DNA of 64,000 nt, from the NCBI GenBank assembly GCA_028875225.1, contig JAPPFB010000020.1, positions 1-64,000 of the forward strand. Direction: 5' to 3'. A model generated the notes under the pieces. The model ran no database searches, was not told the origin of the DNA, and saw only the letters and a list, made by a program, of their open reading frames with translations. The stretch comes from Chloroflexota bacterium. Lineage in GTDB: Bacteria > Chloroflexota > Dehalococcoidia > Bin125. This document shows, piece after piece, positions 25,071 to 33,996 of the stretch. The translations under genes were made by a program, and so were the position numbers. Position 1 is the stretch's first letter. Each line of letters opens with the position of its first letter.

Positions 25071-26504
25071 CTACCTCTCCATAGTACTGCCGCAGGTCGT
25101 GGCTCGCTGCGGAGCCGGTCGAGTGAGGAGCGGGCTAATCGCCCTTCCGAGCACGACCTTCGGCGGTTTGGCGAAGTAGATCGGGATCAGGGCGGCGTAA
25201 GTCAGGATGGCGACGACGGTGAGTGGGACTTCGTAGGAGCCCGTCAGGTCCTCCAGCCAGCCGATCATCCAGGGACCGAAGCCGCTCGAAATCTGCGTGG
25301 CCATCGCGATCAGGCCGTAGACCGCTCCGAAGCTGACGTAACCAAAGACGTCAGAGGTCAGCAGTGACTGCAACATGTACACGTTGCCGATCGTGAAGCC
25401 AAAGATCAGGATGGCCACGTAGGTGACGGCAATATGATCGACCTGTATCACCACGAGCGCAGCCGTTCCCTGGACCAGGAACATGATCACCGTCAGGATG
25501 CGCAGATCGACCCGATCGGCGAAGAAGCGGCCCACGATCAACCGGGCGACAATGCTGCCGAAGGCGATGATTGAGAGGCTCGAAGTCGCCGCCGTGAGCG
25601 AGCCGACTCGCTCTTGCAGGAACGCCGTCTGATGCAGGATGAAGCCGGTCTGGGCGAGCAGGACGATGACAAAACTGATCATGATCGCCCAGAACGGAGC
25701 GGTCCGCATCGCACCGGTGACGGACCACTGCCGCGTTTGATTCGCGGCAGAACGGGCGAGGCTCGTCCGCTGAGGCGCGGCCGGTTCGAGACCGTCCTGC
25801 GGCAACCCCATTTGGCGCGGATCCCAGACCAGGACGAACACCACCATGGGAAGCCCGATCAGGAGGATCAGGCCGGCCATCGCCGGCGTCGCAACTTCCA
25901 GTCCAAACAGCTCAATCAGCACGCCATTGACCGGCGACAGCACGACGCCGCCCAGCGAGACGCCGGTCGATGAGATGGCCATCGCCCAGGCGCGTCGATG
26001 GACGAACCAGCGCGCCAACGTCGCATTGACCGCGACGCCGGCGCTCATCCCGGAGCCCAGCGCCATCACGATGTAGGCGAGATACAGCTGCCAGAGCTCG
26101 CGCACGTATCCGATGCCAGCCGCCGCCACAATCAACAGGATCAGGCCGGGCGTCATCCATCGTCTGGCGCCATGTCGGTCAATCAGCGGCCCGACCAGCG
26201 CCGAAGTCACGCCCGAAAAGACGAAGTACATGCCGGTCGCCAGCGAGACGTCGCTGTTCGACCAGCCGTGCAGTTCTCTCAGCGGTCCCAGATAGACGGC
26301 GATGCCGTAGTAGCCGACTCCGACTGAGACGAACAGCAGCGCGGCGCAGGCGAAGACAATTGCCCATCCGTAGTAGACATTGCGAGGCAGCAGACGCGCC
26401 GCCAGCGGCCGATGCGGCTGCAACGCGAATTGATCTTGAGAACCTGTCTGGGCGGACAAAGCCGATTCAGCATACGACCGACGCTCGTCGTGAAGACATC
26501 GCAC
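25071..26504 (-). CDS. MFS transporter, monocarboxylate/oxalate-carrier type
   Basis: The 477-aa protein has 12 predicted membrane helices in two halves. The first helix begins NVYYGWAIVFACAALLF, typical of the MCT/OFA branch of the major facilitator superfamily. LVGPLIDRHGARRWM in the loop after helix 2 is the MFS signature, and GRFFADRVDLR is its repeat in the second half. It probably imports or exports small organic acids; the substrate is not evident. The start used is a GTG, leaving a long polar N-terminus (~45 aa), so the true start may be further in. It is divergent from the deacetylase gene with 46 nt between. Confidence 0.85.
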   Translation of the reverse strand: MRCLHDERRSYAESALSAQTGSQDQFALQPHRPLAARLLPRNVYYGWAIVFACAALLFVSVGVGYYGIAVYLGPLRELHGWSNSDVSLATGMYFVFSGVTSALVGPLIDRHGARRWMTPGLILLIVAAAGIGYVRELWQLYLAYIVMALGSGMSAGVAVNATLARWFVHRRAWAMAISSTGVSLGGVVLSPVNGVLIELFGLEVATPAMAGLILLIGLPMVVFVLVWDPRQMGLPQDGLEPAAPQRTSLARSAANQTRQWSVTGAMRTAPFWAIMISFVIVLLAQTGFILHQTAFLQERVGSLTAATSSLSIIAFGSIVARLIVGRFFADRVDLRILTVIMFLVQGTAALVVIQVDHIAVTYVAILIFGFTIGNVYMLQSLLTSDVFGYVSFGAVYGLIAMATQISSGFGPWMIGWLEDLTGSYEVPLTVVAILTYAALIPIYFAKPPKVVLGRAISPLLTRPAPQRATTCGSTMER

Positions 26505-26510
26505 ACCTGA

Positions 26511-26516
26511 CTAGAC
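26511..26516 (+). promoter_or_regulatory. TAGACT, putative -10 of the deacetylase gene
   Basis: TAGACT lies 34 nt before ATG 26551, and the short leader contains GAAGAGG at 26537-26543. Confidence 0.35.
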
Positions 26517-26550
26517 TGCCTGCGAATTGAAACAGAGAAGAGGCATGACC

Positions 26551-27678
26551 ATGGCCGAGCGACGAACGGGTTGGGTGTACCACGAGTCCTACATGTGGCA
26601 CGACACGGGCCGCACGCGGGCATTCGATCCCGAGCTACGGCGCTGGATGCAGGCCTGGGAACACTGGGAGAATCCCGACACCAAGCGCCGCTTCAACAAT
26701 CTGCTCGAGGTCTCCGAGTTTTCCGAGGAACTGATCCCGCTCAAGCCGCGCTCGGCGAACCTCGAGCAGGTGCTGCGCTTCCACACCCCTGATTATGTCG
26801 ATCGCGTACGGGAACTGTCTGCCGCAGACGGCGGAGACGCGGGCGAGGGCGCGCCGTTCTCGCACGGCGGCTATGAGATCGCGCTGCTGGCGGCAGGCGG
26901 CACGATCACCGCGGTCGACGCCGTGCTCGACGGCGACGTCGACAACGCCTACGCCCTGGTGCGTCCTCCCGGCCACCACGCGGAACGCGATCGCGGGCGC
27001 GGATTCTGCATCTTCGGCAATGTCGCCATCGCGGCGATGCATGCGTTGGCCGAGCGTGGCATCGAAAAGGTCGCGACCCTCGATTGGGATGTCCACCACG
27101 GCAACGGCACACAGCAGGCGTTCTACGACCGCAACGACGTGCTGACCATGTCGATCCATCAGGATCAGTGGTACCCGCGCAACAGCGGAGCCATGGACGA
27201 ACAGGGCGACGGCGCCGGCGATGGCTACAACATCAACATCCCGCTGCCTCCTGGGAGCGGTCACGGGGCCTACATCGAGACCATTCGACAGGTGGTCGTG
27301 CCGGCCTTGCAAGTGTTCCAACCGGACCTGATCCTGGTCCCCTCGGGATTCGATGGCGGCATGTACGACCCGTTGGGCCGGATGATGGCGTACTCGGAGA
27401 CATTCCGCGAAATGACTCGATTGCTCATGGAAGCCGCCAATGAGTTGTGCTCAGGCCGGCTGGTGCTCAGCCACGAAGGCGGCTACAGCCCCACGTATGT
27501 CCCATTCTGCGGACTCGCCGTGATGGAGGAACTGAGCGGCAAACGATCGATTGCGGGCGACCCGTTCGAAGACAACTCGGCCACCGCGGGAGGACAGGAT
27601 TTGCAGCCGCATCAGCAGGCCGTTCTGGACGACGCGACGTTGCTTGTGGATCGCCTGCGTCAGCTAGAAGGAATGTGA
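26551..27678 (+). CDS. Histone-deacetylase-like amidohydrolase (class II / acetylpolyamine type)
   Basis: This 375-aa arginase/HDAC-fold enzyme removes acyl groups from amines using zinc. The active site is complete: RPPGHHAE (charge-relay His pair), LDWDVHHGNGTQ (zinc Asp/His), SGFDGG (second zinc Asp) and HEGGYSP (catalytic Tyr region). Bacterial members act on acetylpolyamines, acetoin-related or other small acyl-amines, and the substrate here is unknown. ATG 26551 was chosen because GAAGAGG is spaced 7 nt before it; in-frame ATG 26545 and TTG 26527 are alternatives. It is convergent with the selenoprotein gene across a paired-hairpin repeat. Confidence 0.9.
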   Translation: MAERRTGWVYHESYMWHDTGRTRAFDPELRRWMQAWEHWENPDTKRRFNNLLEVSEFSEELIPLKPRSANLEQVLRFHTPDYVDRVRELSAADGGDAGEGAPFSHGGYEIALLAAGGTITAVDAVLDGDVDNAYALVRPPGHHAERDRGRGFCIFGNVAIAAMHALAERGIEKVATLDWDVHHGNGTQQAFYDRNDVLTMSIHQDQWYPRNSGAMDEQGDGAGDGYNINIPLPPGSGHGAYIETIRQVVVPALQVFQPDLILVPSGFDGGMYDPLGRMMAYSETFREMTRLLMEAANELCSGRLVLSHEGGYSPTYVPFCGLAVMEELSGKRSIAGDPFEDNSATAGGQDLQPHQQAVLDDATLLVDRLRQLEGM

Positions 27679-27725
27679 GAGCAGAGGTCTTCATCACCGA
27701 GGACCTGCGCGCAAGTCTTCGCTCA

Positions 27726-27877
27726 AGTCGCCCCCGCGCAGGGAGACCTTGCACAATCCAATCAAGGTCGGCCCCGCGTAGGCGGGGCCTGTTGGCCCGT
27801 ATCTGGTCGCGCTGCCCCCGCCTGCGCGGGGGCGACTTCTTCAGGGGACTACGCAATGGTCTCCCTGCGCGGGTGCG
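27726..27877. repeat. Nested palindromic repeat, family B copy 1
   Basis: Two perfect hairpins, GGCCCCGC-gtag-GCGGGGCC (27770-27789) and GCCCCCGC-ctgc-GCGGGGGC (27814-27833), are enclosed by long arms CCCCCGCGCAGGGAGACC (~27730-27748) and GGTCTCCCTGCGCGGG (27858-27873). The whole is a nested palindrome of about 150 nt between convergent genes. A relative lies at 40007-40126. Confidence 0.75.
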
Positions 27878-27960
27878 GCCAGCCGTATCTGGATCACGGG
27901 TCTCCGGCTTTGCGCGGCCGACCTCGGTTGTCTTACGCGCAACTCACCGGAGGGCGAGTT

Positions 27961-29322
27961 CTATCTCTCAATCACAGTGATTGTGTCGAGAGGGGCCAAC
28001 TGGTCCCCGGTCGGTTCCGCTCAACAGAACCAGTCTTCGGTCAGGCCGGGACGATGGACGTGGGGAGTCGTCACGTCCGGCCATGGCTCTGCTTCGAGCA
28101 CGCGGCAGGCCGCCTGTTTGATCTGCGCAAACGGAGTCTGGCGTTCGGCCAGTGCGGCGACCTCCGCTTGCAAATCGTCCATGCGCGGATCCTTGTGGCG
28201 CCAGTTCCAGGTGAGTCCGTCGGTGTCGTAGGCGACCAGGCAATCCATCTCCCGCATCGGTTCGACCAGGGGGGAATCGGAGGGGACCAGCAGACGTAGT
28301 CCGAGCTGGACCGGAGGCGTCAGCTCGACCAGTCGCCGCGTTTCGACGAACTGCAACAGTCCGAGATAGCGCTCGGCCGACGTCCATGGCGTAAACGGCA
28401 ACCAGGTCGGCCGCAAGGCAATCTCTGCCTGTGCGGTCAACTCAAGCGCAAGATCGAGGTCTGCCGCCGTATGCCCTTTGTCGAGGATCTCCAGAAGCCG
28501 GTCATCGACCGACTCAAACGCCGAAGTGATGAACGTGACGCCGAGCGTTGTCATTTCCGGCAAGACGTCCTGGTGCTCGATCAGGTGCTCGACCTTGATC
28601 GTGGCGTCGAACGTGATGCCAGGGTGTGCCTTCGAAGCGCTGCGCAGCAGGTGCATCGCCAGATCCGGCGCATTGAGAAAGTCGGGGTCGCCGAACGTGA
28701 TGTGTTCGGCGCCGGCCGCGACCTGCTGCTCGATATCGGCGAGCACGGTCTCGGCGCCGTTGAGGCGTAATCGACCTTCGTAGATCGGCGTGAGCGGGCA
28801 GTGCGTGCAGCGATGGGCGCAACCGCGAGTCGACTCAACGTAGCCGGCGAGATGCGACCCGCCGCCGGCGTCGCGATAGCTGGCGTACCGCTCGAGCCCC
28901 GGAAGGACTGAACGATCGGGCACTGGACGAGTGTCCCGGTCGAAGACCGGAACGGCTGATGCTATCTCACCTTTTGCCAGCGCGACGAGCTGCAGATCGG
29001 TGTCGCCGCTGATCGCACGGCCGAGACCGAGATCACGGAGAGAGCCGGCCGCCAGTCCGTAGAAGACGATCTTCCCCGACATCTGCTCCAGTTGCCGAGC
29101 GATCCGAACACCGAGCCGCGCGGCGGTATGCATTGGCGTGGAGATGCCGATCAAATCCGCTTCGGCCGCGGCGGACTGCAGTTGATCTGAACCGACTGAC
29201 TCGACTGCCAGGTCGAACGCTGAAACCGCATGTCCCGCAGAGCGCAACGCGGCGGCAGGCGCGGCGACACCGAGCGGTTGGTGACCCTGTTCGTACGTGG
29301 AGATCAGCAGGACGCGCGCCAT
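27961..29322 (-). CDS. B12-binding radical SAM selenoprotein with CUAEP tail (in-frame TGA)
   Basis: A cobalamin-binding Rossmann-like domain (residues ~1-130, VLLISTYEQGHQPLGV, DLIGISTPMHTA) precedes a radical SAM core with the 4Fe-4S triad in TRGCAHRCTHCPL. The conventional reading stops at TGA 28023-28021 after EDWFC. Read through, the next codons are A-E-P and then 16 more residues to TAG 27961, giving C-U-A-E-P, the exact tail of the CUAEP/CCAEP-tail radical SAM family, in which U is selenocysteine. A hairpin right after the TGA fits a bacterial SECIS. The full product is 453 aa with Sec at 434. The reaction of the family is unknown. It is normally mis-annotated as ending at 28021. Confidence 0.9.
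27992..28008 (-). promoter_or_regulatory. SECIS-like hairpin 3' of the in-frame TGA
   Basis: Starting 13 nt after the TGA, GGGG pairs with CCCC, a bulged A follows, then CC/GG closes an AGTT loop located 20-23 nt after the TGA. The position and the small loop containing G and T agree with known bacterial SECIS geometry. Selenocysteine insertion also needs selA/selB/selC/selD, which are not in this window. Confidence 0.65.
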
Positions 29323-29350
29323 CGGACGCCTGTCCAGTGTGCCGCTTGAA

Positions 29351-29959
29351 CTACTTCTTCGACGGCTGGTAGTAGGGGTTCTCGCCCGACTGGTGGTCGG
29401 TGACGTCGATCAGCTCGTCGATCTCGGGCAGTTGCTCCTTGACCGCGACTTCAACGCCCTGCTTGAGCGTGACGTTGGCCATACCGCAGCCCTGGCAGCC
29501 GCCGCCCATTTCGATGTAGGCCTTGCTGCCCTTCACCTCGAGCAACTGCACGTAGCCACCGTGCGCGGCGATCTGCGGGTTGACCTGTTCGTCGAAGATT
29601 TGCTGGATGGCCTGGGCCAGTGGGTCGCGCCAGACCGGGTTGGGATTATTGAATTCGAGTCCGGACACGTTGGGGCCCTTGAACTCGTAGTGGATCGCGG
29701 TGCCGCGCAGGTCGTCAACCCGCTCGCCCTCGACGTAGAGCGTGAAGTCCGGGTAGTCGGCCGTGACATCGCCTTCCGGCTCGTATCCCTGCTCGACGAT
29801 CGTCAGCACGTGCTCGAATCCCTCAGAGGTCCGTCCGGCAATCTTCAGGCGAAGTCCGGCGACTTCCTCCGGATAACCGGTCAAGACTTCGAGCAGCTTC
29901 GACCGGGCAACCTCCGAAAAAGTGATGCCCAGTTCGTTGGCGTCCACGTTGGTGGTCAT
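29351..29959 (-). CDS. NfuA-like iron-sulfur cluster carrier
   Basis: The 202-aa protein has the two-domain layout of NfuA. A degenerate A-type (HesB-like) N-terminal domain (residues ~8-100, GLRLKIAGRTSEGFEHVL) lacks the usual Cys ligands. A NifU C-terminal domain follows, with QQIFDEQVNPQIAAHGGYVQLL and the cluster pair GGCQGCGMA. It hands Fe-S clusters to target proteins in the cytoplasm. A neighbouring radical SAM gene needs such clusters, but that link is only positional. An in-frame TTG four codons upstream is an alternative start; ATG 29959 was preferred. Confidence 0.88.
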   Translation of the reverse strand: MTTNVDANELGITFSEVARSKLLEVLTGYPEEVAGLRLKIAGRTSEGFEHVLTIVEQGYEPEGDVTADYPDFTLYVEGERVDDLRGTAIHYEFKGPNVSGLEFNNPNPVWRDPLAQAIQQIFDEQVNPQIAAHGGYVQLLEVKGSKAYIEMGGGCQGCGMANVTLKQGVEVAVKEQLPEIDELIDVTDHQSGENPYYQPSKK

Positions 29960-30031
29960 CTCTCGCCCCAATCCGAGTCTCGTTTTCTAGCATAGCGTTC
30001 GGTTGAAGCTGATTTGTGATTGGAATGCAGC

Positions 30032-31765
30032 ATGGCTGTCGAACGTGTCGTCGTGGAAAAGAACATCGAGATCCCCATGCGCGACGGGATCATCCTGCGC
30101 GCCGATCTGTATCGGCCCGAGGACGCCGACCAGCCTGGTCAGGCCGTGCCCGGGATCGTCACCCGGACGCCGTACGACAAGGAACAGTCGGGCGCCGGAC
30201 TGGTCGCGGTGATGCCCAGCGCGCTCAAGCTGGCCGAACGCGGCTACGCGGTGGTCGTGTGCGATTGCCGCGGGCGCTACGCCTCGGAGGGCGACTTCAA
30301 GCCCTTCCACCAGGAAGGTCCCGACGGATACGACACGCTGGAGTGGGTCGCGGCGCAGGACTGGTGCGACGGCAACACGGCGATCTACGGCCCGTCCTAT
30401 GTCGGCGCGACGACGATGCTGGCCACGCGTGAACAGCCGCCCTCGCTGCGCTGCGCCATTCCGATCATCACGGCCGACGACTACTACGACGGCTGGACTT
30501 ACCAGGGCGGCGCCTTCCAGCTCGGTTTCGTCGGGCTGTGGGGGAGCGGGCTGGCGGCCACGGGCTACCTCCAGCAGAATCACGCCCGACCGGCCGAGGC
30601 GCAGCCCGAGATGACAGAAGCGGTCATGGGCAATGGATTCCGATTGTTGGGCAGCCGGCCGTTGAACACCATGCCGGGAATCTCACAGGAAGGCGTGGCC
30701 GCGTACTGGCACGAGTGGCTGGAGCACGAGACGCGGGACGAGTACTGGGAGTCGGTTCGTCACTCCGCCGACTACTCGCGGTTCCAGGTGCCGATGCTGC
30801 ACATCGGCGGCTGGTTCGACATCTTCGGCATCGGCACGGTGCGCAACTTCCGCGGGATTCGCGAACAGGGCAATCCAAGTCAGAACTTGATCATGGGTCC
30901 CTGGGCGCACACCAACTACGACCGCTGGCTGGGCGAAATGGAGTTCGGACCAACTGGTGCGGCCGCTGCCGCCAACGTGATCGCCGACATCAACGTCTTC
31001 CTCGACCGACACCTGAAAGGCAAGGATCGCGAGCTGCCCGGCGTCCGCTGGTTCCTGATGGGGGCGAACGAGTGGCGGACCGACGAGTCGTGGCCGCCGC
31101 CCAATGCGGTGGAGCGGTCGCTGTACCTCGCCTCCGACGGCGGAGCGACGATGTTCTATGGGGACGGCCGGCTGGTGGACGAGTGCCCCGACGACGATCA
31201 ACGCTGGGACGAGTTCATGTACATCGGCTACAAGCCGGTGATCACCGAGGGCGGCTCGACCCTGCAGCAGGCGATTGGCTTGCCCGGTCCTCGCGATCAG
31301 ACCCGGACAGAGAGTCGCGACGACGTGCTCTGTTACACGACCGAGCCGCTGACTGAGCCGGTCGATGTCGCCGGTCCGGTCGAGGTCGACATCTGGTTTT
31401 CCAGCAATCAGCCGGACACCGACATCACGGCCAAGCTGGTTGACGTCCATCCCGACGGCAAGCCGGTCTCGCTGGTCGACGGCATCATGCGGGCGCGGTT
31501 CCGCGAGGGGTTCGATCGGGAAGAGATGCTGACGCCGGGCCAAGTCGTCAAGCTGACCGTGGACCTGGCCTCGCTGGGCCACCGATTCGATGTCGGCCAC
31601 CGGATCCGCCTGGAGATTTCAAGCAGCAACTACCCTCGCTTCATGGCCAACTCGAACGACGGCGGATCGGTCAACTCGGCGACCGAGATGCAGGCCGCGA
31701 TCAATAGCATCCGGCGCGGCGGAGAATATCCGTCGGCCCTGCGTTTCTGCCAACTGAAGGACTGA
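30032..31765 (+). CDS. CocE/NonD-family hydrolase (peptidase S15 type)
   Basis: The 577-aa alpha/beta hydrolase has the serine elbow IYGPSYVGATTM, an acid in GGWFDIF and His in GPWAHTNYD, so the triad is complete. The C-terminal ~200 residues form the PepX-C jelly-roll domain (VEVDIWFSSNQPDTDITAKL...HRIRLEISSSNYPRF). Family members include cocaine esterase and X-Pro dipeptidyl-peptidase; the natural substrate cannot be fixed. ATG 30032 gives MAVERVVVEKN. A NIPSNAP gene follows 12 nt downstream, so the two are probably cotranscribed. No export signal is seen. Confidence 0.88.
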   Translation: MAVERVVVEKNIEIPMRDGIILRADLYRPEDADQPGQAVPGIVTRTPYDKEQSGAGLVAVMPSALKLAERGYAVVVCDCRGRYASEGDFKPFHQEGPDGYDTLEWVAAQDWCDGNTAIYGPSYVGATTMLATREQPPSLRCAIPIITADDYYDGWTYQGGAFQLGFVGLWGSGLAATGYLQQNHARPAEAQPEMTEAVMGNGFRLLGSRPLNTMPGISQEGVAAYWHEWLEHETRDEYWESVRHSADYSRFQVPMLHIGGWFDIFGIGTVRNFRGIREQGNPSQNLIMGPWAHTNYDRWLGEMEFGPTGAAAAANVIADINVFLDRHLKGKDRELPGVRWFLMGANEWRTDESWPPPNAVERSLYLASDGGATMFYGDGRLVDECPDDDQRWDEFMYIGYKPVITEGGSTLQQAIGLPGPRDQTRTESRDDVLCYTTEPLTEPVDVAGPVEVDIWFSSNQPDTDITAKLVDVHPDGKPVSLVDGIMRARFREGFDREEMLTPGQVVKLTVDLASLGHRFDVGHRIRLEISSSNYPRFMANSNDGGSVNSATEMQAAINSIRRGGEYPSALRFCQLKD

Positions 31766-31777
31766 GAGGAACCGACG

Positions 31778-32104
31778 ATGATCTACGAACTTCGCATCTA
31801 CACGGCGCATCCGGGCAAAATGGGCGCGCTGATGAAGCGCTTCCGCGACCACACGATGGAGCTGTTCGAGCGCCACGGGATCCACAACGTGGGCTACTGG
31901 ACCAACTCCGTCGGCGGCCGCTCGGACGAGCTCTGGTACATCATCAGCTTCGAAAGCGCCGGCCAGCGGGACGAGGCCTGGAAGAACTTCGCCTCCGACC
32001 CCGAGTGGCAGGCCGCCCGCGCCGCCTCAGAGGAAGACGGCCCACTCGTCCACCACATCGAGAACCGAATCCTCCAGCCGACCGAGTGGTCGCCGATGCC
32101 CTAA
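31778..32104 (+). CDS. NIPSNAP family protein
   Basis: The 108-aa protein is a ferredoxin-like dimeric alpha/beta-barrel domain of the NIPSNAP family, recognisable by IYELRIYTAHPGKMGALMKRF at the start, HGIHNVGYW, ELWYIISFES and DPEWQAAR. The family has no settled enzymatic role. GAGAGGA about 8 nt ahead of ATG 31778 is a good ribosome site. It lies 12 nt after the S15-type hydrolase and overlaps the convergent methyltransferase gene by 4 nt. Confidence 0.88.
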   Translation: MIYELRIYTAHPGKMGALMKRFRDHTMELFERHGIHNVGYWTNSVGGRSDELWYIISFESAGQRDEAWKNFASDPEWQAARAASEEDGPLVHHIENRILQPTEWSPMP

Positions 32105-32919
32105 CCGCGATGGCGCATTCTGACCACCATGACCGGTGGGATGTCGGGGAGGTGATCCCAGCTCAACCGACCTTCCGCGTCGCCGTCGCCGCCGTCGATG
32201 ATTGAGGGTTCTCGGATGCCGTCCAGGACCCATCCCCGATCGAAGGCGGTAGTGAAGAGTTCGGTCAGGGTGCGGTCGAAGTAGGGCTGGATCGACGGTT
32301 GGCCCTTGACCGCGATGCCGTGATGCACGCCGGCGTTGAGGTAACTGGTGATCTTGACGCCCGACTCTTCGAGAAACCGGCCGTCGGGCGTCTCCGTGCG
32401 CTCTCGAAACAGTTTTACTTCGGGCCCTGGACGGAAGACCGGATGGAGGACGGAGATGACGAACGGCGCCTGATCGGCCAGGGCGAGCGGAAGCATGTCG
32501 AAGAGCGGTGTGATCTCGGCGATGTCCATCAGCGCCATGTTGCAGACCACCCCGCCGAAGGGCGCGCCGGACGCTCCCGACAACGCGGCGAGCGCGGTCC
32601 GATCCGTGGCGTCAATCCGCATCCATTTGATGTTCAATCGGCCAGTTCGCTGCCTGGCTCGTTCGAGCTGCGCCTCGGATCCATCGGTGGCGGTGACCGA
32701 GACTCCCTGCCTCGCCAGTTGCCGGGCGAAACTGCCGTTGCCGCAGGCGATCTCAAGCAGCGAGGTGGGCAGCGGCTCCAGCAGCTCGAGGGTGTTCGGA
32801 AACACGAGCACCCGTTGCCAATAGTTGCCGTCGTCGCCCTGGACCTCATCCCAGAACTCGGCGTTGTTCTGCCAGGCTTCGAGCGATTCGGCGTTGTGGT
32901 CGGGATAGTCGACCATGTG
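32101..32919 (-). CDS. Class I SAM-dependent methyltransferase
   Basis: About 272 aa if started at ATG 32919 (MVDYPDHN); a GTG 48 nt upstream is an in-frame alternative. The SAM-binding glycine loop is LLEIACGNGSFARQLARQG, followed by the acidic residue after strand 2 (VTATDGSEAQLERAR), RIDATDRTAL and VCNMALMDIAEI. WDEVQGDDGNYWQRVLVFPN near the N-terminus is typical of a family of uncharacterised methyltransferases. The substrate is unknown. It stands convergent to the NIPSNAP gene and divergent from the reductase gene. Confidence 0.83.
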   Translation of the reverse strand, partial: HMVDYPDHNAESLEAWQNNAEFWDEVQGDDGNYWQRVLVFPNTLELLEPLPTSLLEIACGNGSFARQLARQGVSVTATDGSEAQLERARQRTGRLNIKWMRIDATDRTALAALSGASGAPFGGVVCNMALMDIAEITPLFDMLPLALADQAPFVISVLHPVFRPGPEVKLFRERTETPDGRFLEESGVKITSYLNAGVHHGIAVKGQPSIQPYFDRTLTELFTTAFDRGWVLDGIREPSIIDGGDGDAEGRLSWDHLPDIPPVMVVRMRHRG

Positions 32920-32997
32920 TGGCTCGGATTCGTTGGTACCGTAGGCGCAGACCGTTGACGATATCACCGTATATCGAAGAGGGGTTGGAGGATTGTC

Positions 32998-33957
32998 ATG
33001 AGCGCGCCACTTCCCGTCATCGTCCAGGGGCTGGGACCGATCGGTCTGCGAATCGTCGAGGCGGCGCTCAACGACACGTTCCTTGAGGTTGTCGGCGCGG
33101 TCGAGATCAATCCCGAGATGGTCGGCAAACCGCTCTCGGACTTCGTAGACGGCGCGCCCGAGATCACGATCCGTCAGTCGATCGCGGCCGCCCGGGTTGA
33201 CTCACGCTCAGACGGTGGCATCCTGATTCATTGCACCGGCTCCTACCTTGAGCAGGTCTCGCCGCAAATCGAAGAAGCGCTGCGACAGGATCTGCACGTC
33301 GTCTCGACCTGCGAGGAATTGGCCTTCGCCCAGGCGCGCCATCCGGAGATTGCCGCGGGCATCGACGTGCTGGCCCGCCGCGCGGAGCGAACCGTGGTCG
33401 GAACCGGCGTCAATCCCGGATTCCTAATGGATGCGCTGCCCGCGTCGTTGTCTTCGATCTCGCACAGCATCAAGTCGGTCTCCGTCAAGCGAGTGCAGGA
33501 TCCGTCGCGGCGTCGAGTTCCGTTCCAGGAAAAGGTCGGGATGGGCATCTCGAAGGCGCAGTGGGAGGCGAAGCGCGACGCGGGAGGATTCGGCCACGTG
33601 GGACTACTGGAGTCGGCCCGACTGCTCGCCTACCCGCTGGGCTGGAAGATCGTCGATTGGCGCCACGACATGGTTCCCTGCGAGGTTCCGGGACAGGAAC
33701 TGGTCGCAGGGACGCTGGAGACGCTGGAGGGTTCGACCTACGACGGCCACACGGTGCGGCTGCACTTCGAGGCGAACGCATCAGTCGAGGAGGAATATGA
33801 CGAAATCGTGGTCGACGGTACGCCCCCGCTCAAACTGCGATTCGAGGGCGGCGTCTTCGGCGATGACGCAACGGCGGCTTCGGTCTTGAGAGCAGCCAGG
33901 GTGATCCCTCATACGCGCCGAGGCCTGATGACCGTGCTCGATCTACCGCTGCGTTAA
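32998..33957 (+). CDS. NAD(P)-dependent dehydrogenase related to 2,4-diaminopentanoate dehydrogenase / DapB
   Basis: The 319-aa protein has a Rossmann start (VIVQGLGPIGLRIVEAALND) and the fold of dihydrodipicolinate-reductase-like enzymes. HCTGSYLEQVSPQIEEAL, STCEELAFAQ, GTGVNPGFLMDALP and the Arg-rich turn VQDPSRRRVPFQEK match the branch including 2,4-diaminopentanoate dehydrogenase. The substrate may be an amino-ketone, but this is not certain. GGAGG about 8 nt before ATG 32998 fixes the start. A flavin-reductase gene follows 39 nt after the stop. Confidence 0.8.
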   Translation: MSAPLPVIVQGLGPIGLRIVEAALNDTFLEVVGAVEINPEMVGKPLSDFVDGAPEITIRQSIAAARVDSRSDGGILIHCTGSYLEQVSPQIEEALRQDLHVVSTCEELAFAQARHPEIAAGIDVLARRAERTVVGTGVNPGFLMDALPASLSSISHSIKSVSVKRVQDPSRRRVPFQEKVGMGISKAQWEAKRDAGGFGHVGLLESARLLAYPLGWKIVDWRHDMVPCEVPGQELVAGTLETLEGSTYDGHTVRLHFEANASVEEEYDEIVVDGTPPLKLRFEGGVFGDDATAASVLRAARVIPHTRRGLMTVLDLPLR

Positions 33958-33960
33958 ACT
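33955..33960 (+). promoter_or_regulatory. TAAACT, putative -10 of the flavin reductase gene
   Basis: TAAACT overlaps the stop codon of the upstream reductase and leaves a 36-nt leader with GAGAGGGG before ATG 33997. Confidence 0.3.
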
Positions 33961-33996
33961 GGCAGTCCGCCGGGCAGACGCCGAGAGGGGACCAGC

